This document shows positions 1-8,707 of a stretch of 63,921 bases of DNA, piece after piece. The notes under the pieces were generated by a model. The model was not told where the DNA came from and did not search any database. It saw only the letters and a list, made by a program, of their open reading frames with translations. A program made the translations under genes and the position numbers. The DNA comes from [Borrelia] lusitaniae. GTDB lineage: Bacteria; Spirochaetota; Spirochaetia; Borreliales; Borreliaceae. The number at the start of each line of letters is the position of its first letter. Positions within the stretch are counted from its first letter, which is position 1. The stretch spans positions 1 to 63,921 of the forward strand of contig NZ_CP124049.1 in assembly GCF_030440365.1 (NCBI RefSeq). Reading direction: 5' to 3'.

Positions 1-520
1 TTATTATAGTTGTTTAGTTTAAAACTTAAGTTTAGCAAAAATTGATCAAGCATTAAATAATATAAATGAAATTGCAGAATTAAATATAAAAAATTAAAAC
101 ACTAAGACATCGATAAGCTTTCAAAATGGGCAAATGCAGCCAAGACTGACATCTAAGAAAAAATCTAATCATAATAACAAAAAAATAATAAAGATAATAT
201 AGGGGTAAATATATTCCCAAGCTAATTAAATGAATTCAACAAAACACATTAAAAAGATTGATTTAACTTAAAGAATTAATGTAAAAGTTATAATGCTTCA
301 TATGCAACTAAGATTAATCTAAAAAATAAACTAAAAATAATAAATTTATTGGATTTGTTGTTAAAAATATCGACAGCTAATAACAATGATAATAATCAAA
401 CCAATTATCATAATCTTAAATTAGCAGCGGACAAATTCAATAGTAAAAACTCATCAATAAAAGTATCATTAGAAAATTCAAGCATTTATTTAATGATTAG
501 CAAATGACATTATTAATATA
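1..520. pseudogene. Decayed coding remnants, left arm
   Basis: No intact gene is visible. Short open stretches keep a Borrelia lipoprotein-like composition. One plus-strand frame near 45-99 reads like the C-terminus of a helical lipoprotein (KIDQALNNINEIAELNIKN then stop), and 300-500 contains further Asn/Lys/Leu-rich pieces broken by stops. This is typical of the worn sequence near Borrelia linear plasmid ends. The parent family cannot be named. The first bases could be subtelomeric, but no hairpin telomere can be shown here. Confidence 0.4.
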
Positions 521-560
521 AATATAATTACGCTTGCCATTTAATCACTTCTCTTCCCAT

Positions 561-601
561 CAATTAATATGGCTATTATTATATAATAGCCATATTAATT
601 G
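561..601. repeat. Perfect 18-bp inverted repeat
   Basis: Bases 561-578 (CAATTAATATGGCTATTA) are exactly complementary to 584-601 around the 5-base loop TTATA. It lies in an otherwise gene-free stretch, so it may be the surviving terminator of a decayed gene. Confidence 0.75.
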
Positions 602-1119
602 AATTATTTAACTATATCCAATCCTCCCCTTTAAAAAATCAAAAATCACAATCAAATTAAATTGCCCTAATCTATCCCCACAGCAGACATATTTCTTTGC
701 CTTAAAGCAATAAAAATTAAAACTTTTCTTTTGCATTATTATTAATGCACCCCTTTTACATATTTTCAATCTTTCAGAAAAGAATATTCCTATTTCCTCA
801 TTATAGTTATACTTTTCATTTTTTACACACATTACGATTAATAGATGAAAATCATCTTAAAAATACTCTTCCTCTCTTAACTTTAAAACATTATTGATCA
901 ATAATAGACCTTCATAACAATATTATTCCTATGTCCTTGTTCAAGGATACTAATATCTAGAGATATATAAATCCTTATACATATAAAACCAATAAACTTC
1001 CCTTTTATTTATTATTCTATTCATATGTCTTGAGTAAGAATCTCATCAAAACCCATAAAGCAAATTCTAAATTCTTGAAAAAGTTTGAACATCTTAACTC
1101 CTACTTAGCAGACAACTAA
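602..1119. other. Gene-free left-arm spacer
   Basis: AT-rich sequence with no supportable gene on either strand. A 74-codon minus-strand frame at 608-832 has no ribosome binding site or recognisable protein character. Nothing else stands out. Confidence 0.5.
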
Positions 1120-1224
1120 CAACTCAATAAAGCTAATGCTCTTATACAAACAATAACAAGTATTATAATAGAGTTAAAAAAATCAATTAAAGGTATTAAT
1201 TTGAGCTCAAAAATTTCAATTTAA
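1120..1224 (+). pseudogene. C-terminal remnant of a helical lipoprotein
   Basis: An open frame without a start codon reads QLNKANALIQTITSIIIELK and a short tail, then stops at 1222. Composition and heptad spacing resemble the C-terminal helices of Borrelia surface lipoproteins. The remaining bases to about 1400 hold nothing recognisable. Confidence 0.35.
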
Positions 1225-1627
1225 ATAAATCTTTTCCAAAAGCAAATATTCGGACTTAAAATTTTTTTGCATATTTTTAATACATTAAAATAATGATTTT
1301 ACTAAAAAAATTACTATTTTTGGGATTTAACAATTCTTAAGAAATCCATCTTAGTAAAACTTTTAAAACTTATTAAAAAGAGCATTTGAATAAACTTATA
1401 TATTTACCACAAAAATTATTTTAACAGTACATAGGCAAAAGCCATGTATGAGAACTTTGATTGGCATTTAGTCTTACTTATTTTTGTAATTTTTAACACA
1501 ATATTGATTTGATCCTATTATTTCAATAATCTATATTTAATATAATTTTGTATTGAGTATTGTATTATATTTAGTATTATATTATATTGATTATTAAATT
1601 TTTAAATTTTAATTAAGGAGAAAATTT

Positions 1628-2434
1628 ATGAAATACAGCATAATTGCAAGCATCTTTGTTTTTTTATTTTTAAATGCTTGCAATCCAGATATTAACACCA
1701 ATCAAAAAAACATCAAACATCAATTGAGCAAAAAAAGAAAAAAATACAATAAAAAAAAACTAACCCCTAAAGCAGAAGTAAAACCAAATCAAGAAGAAGA
1801 CCATAATAAAAAAATAAAAAACACACCACTTGATGATTTAATAAATTTAATAAAAAAAGCTAACGCAGAAAGAGAAGAATATGTAAAAAGATTTGACGAA
1901 GAACCTGAAAACCAATATGGAATGTCAATTTTTAAAGAATTGGGCTGGTGGGGAAAAGATGGCTCATCAAAAGGTGAAAATATAGCGGCAAATACTGAGA
2001 GATCTAAAAATTACAGAAAAAAAATCTATAGCGCCCTAAGTGATATTGATACTAATCAATTAAAGAAAGTTTCAGAAATTGTAATGTTATCAAAACAAAC
2101 ACAAGGCCTATTTAACACTCTTAGCGCATTTGGAAACACTCTTGACCAAGTAATTATTGACTTATATTCAAAAAAAGATTATCTAAATAAACTAGAAATT
2201 TCAAATATAGAAAAACTTAAAAATTCGTTTGAAAAAATATTATCCATAAAAAAAGACGTCTCAGGCGAGTTAAACCAACTTTTATTAGACTACGAAAATG
2301 ATACAAATAACATAAAAACAAATGCCGCTGAACTTAAATCTTATGTAATCAAACTTCACAATCAAATTCTAGAAAAAAAAGAAAAAGAAAATGAATTAAA
2401 AAATGAAATATTCTCATTGATTGAAAACCTTTAA
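1628..2434 (+). CDS. VraA/PFam60-type surface lipoprotein, copy 1
   Basis: 268 residues. The signal peptide ends in lipobox LNAC (Cys18). A Lys-rich tether containing one KAEVKPNQEE unit follows, then a helical domain with NQYGM, FKELGW and RKKIYSAL motifs and a coiled-coil C-terminus. These motifs match the PFam54_60 superfamily (VraA/BBI16-type proteins of lp28-4 in B31, from memory). Predicted surface-exposed; function unknown, and the related CspA binds factor H. ATG follows AAGGAGAAAATTT. It is the first of four tandem paralogues, each with its own terminator. Confidence 0.85.
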   Translation: MKYSIIASIFVFLFLNACNPDINTNQKNIKHQLSKKRKKYNKKKLTPKAEVKPNQEEDHNKKIKNTPLDDLINLIKKANAEREEYVKRFDEEPENQYGMSIFKELGWWGKDGSSKGENIAANTERSKNYRKKIYSALSDIDTNQLKKVSEIVMLSKQTQGLFNTLSAFGNTLDQVIIDLYSKKDYLNKLEISNIEKLKNSFEKILSIKKDVSGELNQLLLDYENDTNNIKTNAAELKSYVIKLHNQILEKKEKENELKNEIFSLIENL

Positions 2435-2462
2435 CTATATACTAAAATTATCAAAACAGCAA

Positions 2463-2490
2463 AAGCCTATCTTTAATTAAAGATAGGCTT
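2463..2490 (+). terminator. Palindromic terminator, PFam60 copy 1
   Basis: 28-bp perfect palindrome: AAGCCTATCTTTAA against its complement through GATAGGCTT, then a T-rich tract. It lies 29 bp after the stop codon. Confidence 0.8.
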
Positions 2491-2696
2491 AACTTTTTAA
2501 CCAAAGACTTATATATTTACACACATTATTTTAACAGTACATAGTCAAAAGCCATGCATTAGAACTTTGATTGGCATTTAGTCTTACTTATTTTTGTAAT
2601 TTTTAACACAATATTGATTTGATCCTATTATTTTAATAATCTATATTTAATATAATTTTGTATTTAGTATTGTATTATATTAAATAAGGAGAATTT

Positions 2697-3416
2697 ATGA
2701 AATACAGTATTATTGTAAGCATCTTTGTTTTTTTATTTTTAAATGCTTGCAATCCAGATGTTAACACCAATCAAAAAAACATCAAAAATCAATCTAGCAA
2801 AAAAATGAAAAATACACCACTAGATGATTTAATAAATTTAATAAAAAAAGCTAACGCAGACAGAGAAAAGTATATAAAAAGATTTGACGAAGAGCCTGAA
2901 GATCAATACGGAATATTGGCTTTCAAAGAGTTGGGCTGGGCAGACGAAAAAGGTGAAAAGGTAGCCGAAGATTCCGAGAGATCTAACAGATATAGAAAAA
3001 ATGTTTATAGTGCCTTATATACTATTGATACTAATCAATTAAAGACAGTTTCAGAAATTATAATGTCAGCCGAAAAAGAACAAGACCTATTTAACACCAT
3101 TAGCCTACATCAAGGCAAAATTAACGACACAATTGTTGACTTATATTCCAAAAAAGATACTCTAAACAAACTAGAAATTTCAGATATAGAAAAACTTAAA
3201 AATTTGTTTGAAAAAATATTATTCATAAAAAAAGACGTCTCGGACTCTTTCAATCAACTTTTATTAGATTACAAAAATGATAAAAATAACATAATACAAA
3301 CAAATTCCGATGAACTTAAATCTTATCTAACCAAACTTCACAAGAAGCTCATAGAAAAAGAAACAGAAACAGACAAATTAAAAGAGGAAATATCCTCATT
3401 AATGAACAAACTCTAA
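2697..3416 (+). CDS. VraA/PFam60-type surface lipoprotein, copy 2
   Basis: 239 residues, the shortest of the four. Signal peptide and lipobox LNAC are nearly identical to copy 1, but the Lys/Pro/Glu tether is almost entirely deleted, so the helical domain (DQYGI, FKELGW, YRKNVYSALYTIDTNQLK) starts about 40 residues from the lipid anchor. The core is closest to copy 3. The short tether should hold the domain nearer the outer membrane than in copies 3 and 4 (inference). ATG follows AAGGAGAATTT. Confidence 0.85.
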   Translation: MKYSIIVSIFVFLFLNACNPDVNTNQKNIKNQSSKKMKNTPLDDLINLIKKANADREKYIKRFDEEPEDQYGILAFKELGWADEKGEKVAEDSERSNRYRKNVYSALYTIDTNQLKTVSEIIMSAEKEQDLFNTISLHQGKINDTIVDLYSKKDTLNKLEISDIEKLKNLFEKILFIKKDVSDSFNQLLLDYKNDKNNIIQTNSDELKSYLTKLHKKLIEKETETDKLKEEISSLMNKL

Positions 3417-3445
3417 ATTATATACTAAAATTATCAAAACAGCAA

Positions 3446-3473
3446 AAGCCTATCTTTAATTAAAGATAGGCTT
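3446..3473 (+). terminator. Palindromic terminator, PFam60 copy 2
   Basis: Same 28-bp perfect palindrome as after copy 1 (AAGCCTATCTTTAA and complement), followed by a T-rich run. Confidence 0.8.
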
Positions 3474-3698
3474 AACTTTTTAACCAAAGACTTATATTTA
3501 CACACATTATTTTAACAGTACATAGGTTAAAGCCATGTATTAGAACTTTGATTGGCATTTAGTCTTACTTATTTTTGTAATTTTTAACACAATATCAATT
3601 TGATCCTATTATTTTAATAATTTATATTCAAAATTTAATATAATATTTAGTATTGCATTATACTAAATATTATATTAAATTTTGAATAAGGAGAATTT

Positions 3699-4532
3699 AT
3701 GAAATACAGCATAATTGTAAGCATCTTTGTTTTTTTATTTTTAAATGCTTGCAATCCAGATGTTAACATCAATCAAAAAAAAATTAAACATCAATCTAGC
3801 AAAAAAAGAACAAAATACAATAAAAAAAAATTAACCCCTAAAGCAGAAGTAAAACCAAATCAAGAAGTAACCCCTAAAGAAAAAGCAAAACCAAATCAAG
3901 AAGAAGACCATAATAAAAAAATAAAAAACACACCACTAGATGATTTAATAAATTTAATAAAAAAAGCTAACGCAGAAAGAGAAGAATATGTAAAAAGATT
4001 TGACAAAGAGCCTGAAGACCAATACGGAATGTTAGTTTTCAAAGAGTTTGGCTGGGTAGACAAAGAAGATGGTGAAAAGTTAGCCGCAAATACTGAGAGA
4101 TCTAACAGATACAGAAAAAATGTTTATAGTGCTTTATATACTATTGATACTAATCAATTAAAGACAGTTTCAGAAATTATAATTAAAGCAGGCAAAACAC
4201 AAGGAACATTAAACACCCTTAGCCTACATGAAGGCAAGATTGCCGACACAATTGTTGACTTATATTCCAAAAAAGATACTCTAAACAAACTAGAAATTTC
4301 AGATATAGAAAAACTTACAAATTCATTTAAAAAAATATTATCCATAAAAAAAGACGTCTCAGACACGGTAAACCAACTTTTATTAGATTACAAAAATGAT
4401 ACAAATAAAATACAAACAAATACCGATGAGCTTAAAACTTCTTTAACTGCACTTCAAAAGCAGCTTAGAGAAAAAGAAACAGACACAGACAAATTAAAAG
4501 AGGAAATATCCTCATTAATGAAAAAACACTAA
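3699..4532 (+). CDS. VraA/PFam60-type surface lipoprotein, copy 3
   Basis: 277 residues. Lipobox LNAC, then a tether with two imperfect (T)PKxEVKPNQE units, then the conserved helical domain (DQYGM, FKEFGW, YRKNVYSALYTIDTNQLK) and a strongly charged coiled-coil tail (ALQKQLREKETDTDKLKEE). Nearly the same core as copy 2, suggesting a recent duplication. Surface location is inferred from the lipobox and family; the ligand is unknown. ATG follows AAGGAGAATTT. Confidence 0.85.
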   Translation: MKYSIIVSIFVFLFLNACNPDVNINQKKIKHQSSKKRTKYNKKKLTPKAEVKPNQEVTPKEKAKPNQEEDHNKKIKNTPLDDLINLIKKANAEREEYVKRFDKEPEDQYGMLVFKEFGWVDKEDGEKLAANTERSNRYRKNVYSALYTIDTNQLKTVSEIIIKAGKTQGTLNTLSLHEGKIADTIVDLYSKKDTLNKLEISDIEKLTNSFKKILSIKKDVSDTVNQLLLDYKNDTNKIQTNTDELKTSLTALQKQLREKETDTDKLKEEISSLMKKH

Positions 4533-4561
4533 ATTATATACTAAAATTATCAAAACAGCAA

Positions 4562-4589
4562 AAGCCTATCTTTAATTAAAGATAGGCTT
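4562..4589 (+). terminator. Palindromic terminator, PFam60 copy 3
   Basis: Same 28-bp perfect palindrome as copies 1 and 2, followed by a T-rich run. Confidence 0.8.
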
Positions 4590-4833
4590 AACTTTTTAAC
4601 CAAAGACTTATATATTTACACACATTATTTTAACAGTACATAGGCAAAAGCCATGTATTAGAACTTTGATTAGCATTTATTCTTACTTATTTTTGTAATT
4701 TTTAATACAATATTGCTTTGATCCTATTATTTTAATAATTTATATTCAATATAATTTTGTATTTAGTATTGCATTATATTAATTATTTTATTATATTGAA
4801 TATTAAATTTTAAATTTTAAGTAAGGAGAATTT

Positions 4834-5784
4834 ATGAAATACAGCATAATTGCAAGCATCTTTGTTTGTTTATTTTTAAATGCTTGCAATCCAGATGTTA
4901 ACACCAATCAAAAAAACATCAATCATCAATCTAGCAAAAAAATAACAAAAGACAATAAAAAAAAACTAACCCCTAAGGCAGAAACAAAACCAAATCAAGA
5001 AGTAAACCCCCCTAAAGAAGAAGCAAAACTAAATCAAGAAGTAACCCCAACCCCTAAAAAAGAAGTAAAACCAAATCAAGAAGTAACCCCCCCTAAAGAA
5101 GAAACAAAACCAAATCAAGAAGTAAACCTCTATAAAGCAGAAGCAACCCCTAACCAAGAAGAAGACGGTAATAAAAAAACAAAAAACATATCACTTAATG
5201 ATTTAATAAAAAAAGCTAACACAGAAAGAGAAAAGTATATAAAAAGAATTGACGAAGAGCCTGAAAATCAATATGGAATGTGGATTTTCAAAGAGTTGAG
5301 CTGGATGGGCGAAAAAAATGAAAGAACACACCAAAATACCGAGCGATCTAAGAAATTTAGAAAAGAAGTTTATAGCGCCTTATATACTATTGATACTAAT
5401 CAATTGGAAACGGTCTCAGATATTATAATGGAAGCAAAAGAAATAGGGCTAATCTTTAACGCCCTTAGCATAATTGAAATCAAGATTGACAAAACAATTG
5501 TTGAGCTAACTTCCAAAAAAGATTCTCTAAACAAACTAAACATTTCAGATATAGAAAAACTTACAAATTCGTTTGAAAAAATATTATCCACAAAAAAAGA
5601 AATCTCAGACACTTTCAAACAACTTTTACTAGACTACAAAAATGATACAAATAACATAAAAACAAATACCACCGAGCTTAAATCTCATGTAATCAACATT
5701 CACAATCAAATTCTAGAAAAAAAAGAAAAAGAAATAGACACATTAAAAGATGAAATAATATCCCCATTAATGGAAAAACTTTAA
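4834..5784 (+). CDS. VraA/PFam60-type lipoprotein with repetitive tether, copy 4
   Basis: 316 residues, the longest copy. Lipobox LNAC (Cys18). Residues about 44-110 are a repetitive Pro/Lys/Glu tether built from units like KPNQEVTPPKEE, resembling virulent strain-associated repetitive antigen A. The helical domain follows (NQYGM, FKELSW, FRKEVYSALYTIDTNQLE) with a coiled-coil tail. It has the most diverged core of the four. The repeat block could expand or contract by slippage and so set the reach of the domain from the membrane (inference). Ligand unknown. Confidence 0.85.
   Translation: MKYSIIASIFVCLFLNACNPDVNTNQKNINHQSSKKITKDNKKKLTPKAETKPNQEVNPPKEEAKLNQEVTPTPKKEVKPNQEVTPPKEETKPNQEVNLYKAEATPNQEEDGNKKTKNISLNDLIKKANTEREKYIKRIDEEPENQYGMWIFKELSWMGEKNERTHQNTERSKKFRKEVYSALYTIDTNQLETVSDIIMEAKEIGLIFNALSIIEIKIDKTIVELTSKKDSLNKLNISDIEKLTNSFEKILSTKKEISDTFKQLLLDYKNDTNNIKTNTTELKSHVINIHNQILEKKEKEIDTLKDEIISPLMEKL
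4963..5163 (+). repeat. Pro/Lys/Glu repeat block in PFam60 copy 4
   Basis: Imperfect units of about 12 codons (PNQEVxPPKEExK) repeated five to six times. Copies 1 and 3 carry one and two units, copy 2 none. Confidence 0.75.
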
Positions 5785-5812
5785 CTATATACTGAAATTA
5801 TCAAAACTGCAA

Positions 5813-5840
5813 AAGCCCATCTTTAATTAAAGATGGGCTT
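5813..5840 (+). terminator. Palindromic terminator, PFam60 copy 4 (compensated stem)
   Basis: Same 28-bp palindrome with two changes, CCTATC to CCCATC on the left arm and GATAGG to GATGGG on the right. Pairing is preserved. Confidence 0.8.
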
Positions 5841-6384
5841 AACTTTTTAAATCTTTTATTAAATAAGAATTTTTTACCTATAATTTACATAAACTTTAAG
5901 CAAAGATACTGTTTTTAAATTTTTAATGAATTCAAAAGACATTGAAATTATTTTAATAATAAAAAACCACTTTTCTATAATTTTTAATTTCTTAATAACA
6001 TTTAGCAATAGATTAAAATTATTAATGATATATACTTTAAAGCAATTGTATTTAAAAATAATTAATGTAAAATTAATTGAGGTTTAATAATTTTATTTTT
6101 AATAATTGGCGGTTACAAACGAAAATAAAAAAATGTGAGCAAAAAAATCGAAATGGGTATGTATAACTGGTAAATAGTATTGTTTTTATGAAAAGCTTTG
6201 TTCTCATTTACCCTTTGCTTAAAAGTTTGTCTTACTTTCTAGAGTAATTTCTACTTCTAGATGCCCCTTAACTTCGTTTTACTAAGAGTCTTTTTTTGCT
6301 TGAAATAAGCTTTATATTAATTTATTATTAATTGCGCTAATATTTTAATTCTCAAAGCTTAATTTATTAAAGGAGATGATTAAT
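5841..6384. other. Spacer before the P13 paralogue
   Basis: About 540 bp of AT-rich sequence without a supportable gene. It is the junction between the PFam60 array and the lp54 core as I remember it. No transposase, repeat boundary or telomere-like hairpin is visible. AAGGAG at 6370-6375 serves the next gene. Confidence 0.5.
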
Positions 6385-6873
6385 ATGAAAAAAATTTTCA
6401 CATTAATATTAATTTTTGGCCTAACGCTTCAAACCTTTGCCACAAAAGACAATCAAGACAAAATTGAAAAAGGTATTGAAAGTTTTAATAAATATGATAA
6501 AGACAAAAAAAATCCAATCGGACCATTCTTGTTGAATTTGTTTTTACCTTTTGGAATAGGTTCTTTTGTCCAAGGGGATTACATTGGTGGTGGCACAGTG
6601 CTTGGATTTGATGTACTAGGAGCAATCCTTTGGGGAACTGGAATGATTATCAACAATACTAGTAACAAAGGGTTAGCCGGATCCCTACTAATAGGAATTG
6701 GAGCAAGCATGCTTTTAACATCCCACATAACCTCACTTATTATTCCATTTACATTTGCAAATAAGCACAATGAAAATCTTAGAAAAAGACTTAGCGCTGA
6801 GCTTTTAGGTTTTGAGCCCAATTTTAATATTGGAACAAACGGATTTCAACTCTCTTTTAAAAAAAGTTATTAA
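6385..6873 (+). CDS. P13-family outer-membrane protein paralogue (BBA01-like)
   Basis: 162 residues from ATG 6385. The upstream in-frame ATG at 6376 abuts the AAGGAG and is too close to it. A signal peptide (cleavage likely after TFA, residue 19, no lipobox Cys) is followed by three hydrophobic segments: GPFLLNLFLPFGIGSFVQG, a stretch around VLGFDVLGAILWGTGMII, and another around LLIGIGASMLLTSH. The pattern matches chromosomal P13 and its plasmid paralogues. P13 is a channel-forming outer-membrane protein, and from memory BBA01 can substitute for it. Monocistronic by position. Confidence 0.8.
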   Translation: MKKIFTLILIFGLTLQTFATKDNQDKIEKGIESFNKYDKDKKNPIGPFLLNLFLPFGIGSFVQGDYIGGGTVLGFDVLGAILWGTGMIINNTSNKGLAGSLLIGIGASMLLTSHITSLIIPFTFANKHNENLRKRLSAELLGFEPNFNIGTNGFQLSFKKSY

Positions 6874-7178
6874 ATAAATGAAAAACAACAATTTTTACGA
6901 TCTAATATTAAAATTAATTAACCTCAAACAAAAGCATTTAAGAATTCTCTTTTTTAGGACTGATTAATTTATTCAAAATAAATTTTCAATCCTTTAAAAA
7001 TATTGCAATATTAAATTTGTATAATATTCAACTTAATTAAGAGATCATTCTAAATACCAAATTGGCAGAATAATTTAATTAAAAATTGTAATTATTGATT
7101 AAATTATTCTAAACATCATATTAAAATGCTATAATTACTAATTATTAACAATTAAAACTACTTTTTAAGGAGACTATT
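6874..7178. other. Spacer upstream of the BBA03-like gene
   Basis: AT-rich spacer with no gene or clear hairpin. AAGGAG at 7168-7173 is the ribosome binding site of the next gene. Confidence 0.5.
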
Positions 7179-7673
7179 TTGAAAAAAACAATTATTGTAT
7201 TTTTTATATTAGCATTTATGTTTAATTGCACAAAAAAAAGTGATGATGCTGAGCTAAATAATGATCCAGACAAAGATGCTGAAAAATTACAATCAGATCT
7301 AGTTGATGATGATAGAATTGAATTTAATGAAACAATGTCTTTAAAAAATTTAGATTCTACCGAAAAAGAAACAGTAACATTTCTGATAAATTTATTAAAA
7401 GAAAAACTAATAGACCCAAGTATTGGTTTAAATTTTAAAAATGCTGCCGGAGATGAGAACAAAATTGAAGAGACTTTAAACAAATTTTTATCAGATCTAA
7501 GAGAAGATGAAATAAAAGAAATGCTTGCAAAAATTAAAGAAAATAAAGATCTAAACGAAAAAGATCCTGAAAAGCTAAATGCTTATAAAAACGCACTTGC
7601 TAGCGGATTTGACGGAATTTTTAGTCAAGCAGATCCTAAAACTATATTCAATAGCCTTAAAGACGCTTCATAA
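7179..7673 (+). CDS. Outer-membrane lipoprotein, BBA03-like
   Basis: 164 residues from a TTG start 6 bases after AAGGAGAC. The signal peptide ends in lipobox FMFNC (Cys17), followed by an acidic Asp/Asn/Glu tether and a helical C-terminal half (EKETVTFLINLLKEKLIDPS, ALASGFDGIFSQADPKTI). It matches B31 BBA03 as I remember it, a small outer-membrane lipoprotein reported to give an advantage in mixed tick transmission. It ends just before a bidirectional hairpin, convergent with the next gene. Confidence 0.85.
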   Translation: MKKTIIVFFILAFMFNCTKKSDDAELNNDPDKDAEKLQSDLVDDDRIEFNETMSLKNLDSTEKETVTFLINLLKEKLIDPSIGLNFKNAAGDENKIEETLNKFLSDLREDEIKEMLAKIKENKDLNEKDPEKLNAYKNALASGFDGIFSQADPKTIFNSLKDAS

Positions 7674-7704
7674 TACTAAACTAAATCTGAAATTTGAAAT
7701 TAAT

Positions 7705-7740
7705 TTTTAAAAGCTAGTGGTTTTACCCTAGCTTTTAAAA
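7705..7740. terminator. Bidirectional terminator between BBA03- and BBA04-like genes
   Basis: 13-bp perfect stem TTTTAAAAGCTAG with a 10-base loop. A/T runs on both sides let it serve both converging genes. Confidence 0.75.
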
Positions 7741-7757
7741 TAACTTTTTTAGTTAAT

Positions 7758-8609
7758 TTAGTTAAACGACTTAAATGCTGAACTTTTAGCTTTGATTTCA
7801 GGATATTTTTCAATTATTTTTTTCATGGCAACATTAAAAAGCTTAGAATCAAGCAAAATTTTGTAAACTTTCTCATTTTTTGGCTGTTTCTTAAACTTAA
7901 CAGTAATCTCAGCAACCATATCGCTCCAACTTCCATTATTATTAAGAGCATTAAAAGCCTCAACAATTTTTTTAGCATCACTAGAACCAAAAGGATATGC
8001 GGTTACAAGCCCAGCTTCAACTGATTTTTCAGACATTGGAATTCCTCCAAAAAGGCCCCCCCCTCTGCTTTCATTAAAGTTTATATCACTTCCCTTGGTT
8101 ATTAATTTAAATCCAGAAACAGAATAAAGCGGATCAGCCTCACTGGTAGTCTCAAAAATAATCAAAGGCATAGCATAAGAAATGTGGGTTCCACTAACCG
8201 GAGAAACAAGATACGAATACTTAATGCCCCTAAGCTCGTTAATAGAATCTCCGCACTCATCAAACAAATCTCTGGCTTTAATTTTTATCCAATTAACAGA
8301 TATCGACAACCAACCAAACGCCAAAGGGATTGATTTTGTTCCTTCTAAAAACTCTATGTGGTCGTAATCGGTGAATTTAATTTTCTTCTCAAGCGCTTTT
8401 AAAGTTTTATAATTTTGAAACCTGGGCACCAAACCAGAATCATCCGGGAATCGACTAAAATTTACTGCGCCTAAAACCTTTTTTTCTTGGCCTAGCCTGA
8501 CTGATCGATTCTCCCCAATAAGTCTGCTACTTTGTTTTTCCATTTTTGAGCTGTTATCTAAATTACAACCAAAAATTAAAACAACAAAAGATACAATGAC
8601 TCTTTTCAA
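7758..8609 (-). CDS. S2 antigen lipoprotein, BBA04-like
   Basis: 283 residues from a TTG start preceded by AAGGGGGAG. Lipobox LIFGC (Cys15). The body from about residue 45 to the end matches my recollection of BBA04 closely (NFSRFPDDSGLVPRFQNY, WLSISVNWIKIKARD, GGGLFGGIPMSEKSVEAG). A soluble, probably surface-anchored mixed-fold protein whose biochemical role is unknown. In contrast to the PFam54 genes it looks strongly conserved, which argues for constraint. Confidence 0.85.
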   Translation of the reverse strand: MKRVIVSFVVLIFGCNLDNSSKMEKQSSRLIGENRSVRLGQEKKVLGAVNFSRFPDDSGLVPRFQNYKTLKALEKKIKFTDYDHIEFLEGTKSIPLAFGWLSISVNWIKIKARDLFDECGDSINELRGIKYSYLVSPVSGTHISYAMPLIIFETTSEADPLYSVSGFKLITKGSDINFNESRGGGLFGGIPMSEKSVEAGLVTAYPFGSSDAKKIVEAFNALNNNGSWSDMVAEITVKFKKQPKNEKVYKILLDSKLFNVAMKKIIEKYPEIKAKSSAFKSFN

Positions 8610-8707
8610 AACGCTCCCCCTTTAAAACTTTTCTAATATTTAAAATTTTTAAATTAAATTATTAGAAGCAAATTTAGATCAATTAACACAAAAATCAAAC
8701 AAAGCCC

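Larger units (their letters stand above)
1405..5840 (+). repeat. Four-unit tandem duplication (promoter region + PFam60 gene + terminator)
   Basis: Each unit, about 1.0-1.2 kb, has a near-identical upstream block of roughly 170-200 bp, a lipoprotein gene, and a 28-bp palindromic terminator. The upstream block includes ACACATTATTTTAACAGTAC, the phrase AGAACTTTGATT, and an AT tract ending in AAGGAGAA(TTT). Units begin near 1405, 2518, 3497 and 4617. The noncoding parts are more alike than the lengths of the coding parts, which differ by indels in the Lys/Pro/Glu tether. Confidence 0.85.

Noticed and set aside
1..20. Left hairpin telomere
   Set aside because: Neither terminal 20 bases match the TAGTATA-type telomere box convincingly and no inverted continuation is present.
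608..832. 74-codon minus-strand frame in the left arm
   Set aside because: No ribosome site, no recognisable motif, and set in decayed sequence; treated as chance.
1405..5840. Regularly spaced repeats suggestive of a CRISPR-like array
   Set aside because: Repeats are about 1 kb units with lipoprotein genes, not 25-40 bp repeats with unique spacers, and no cas genes are present.
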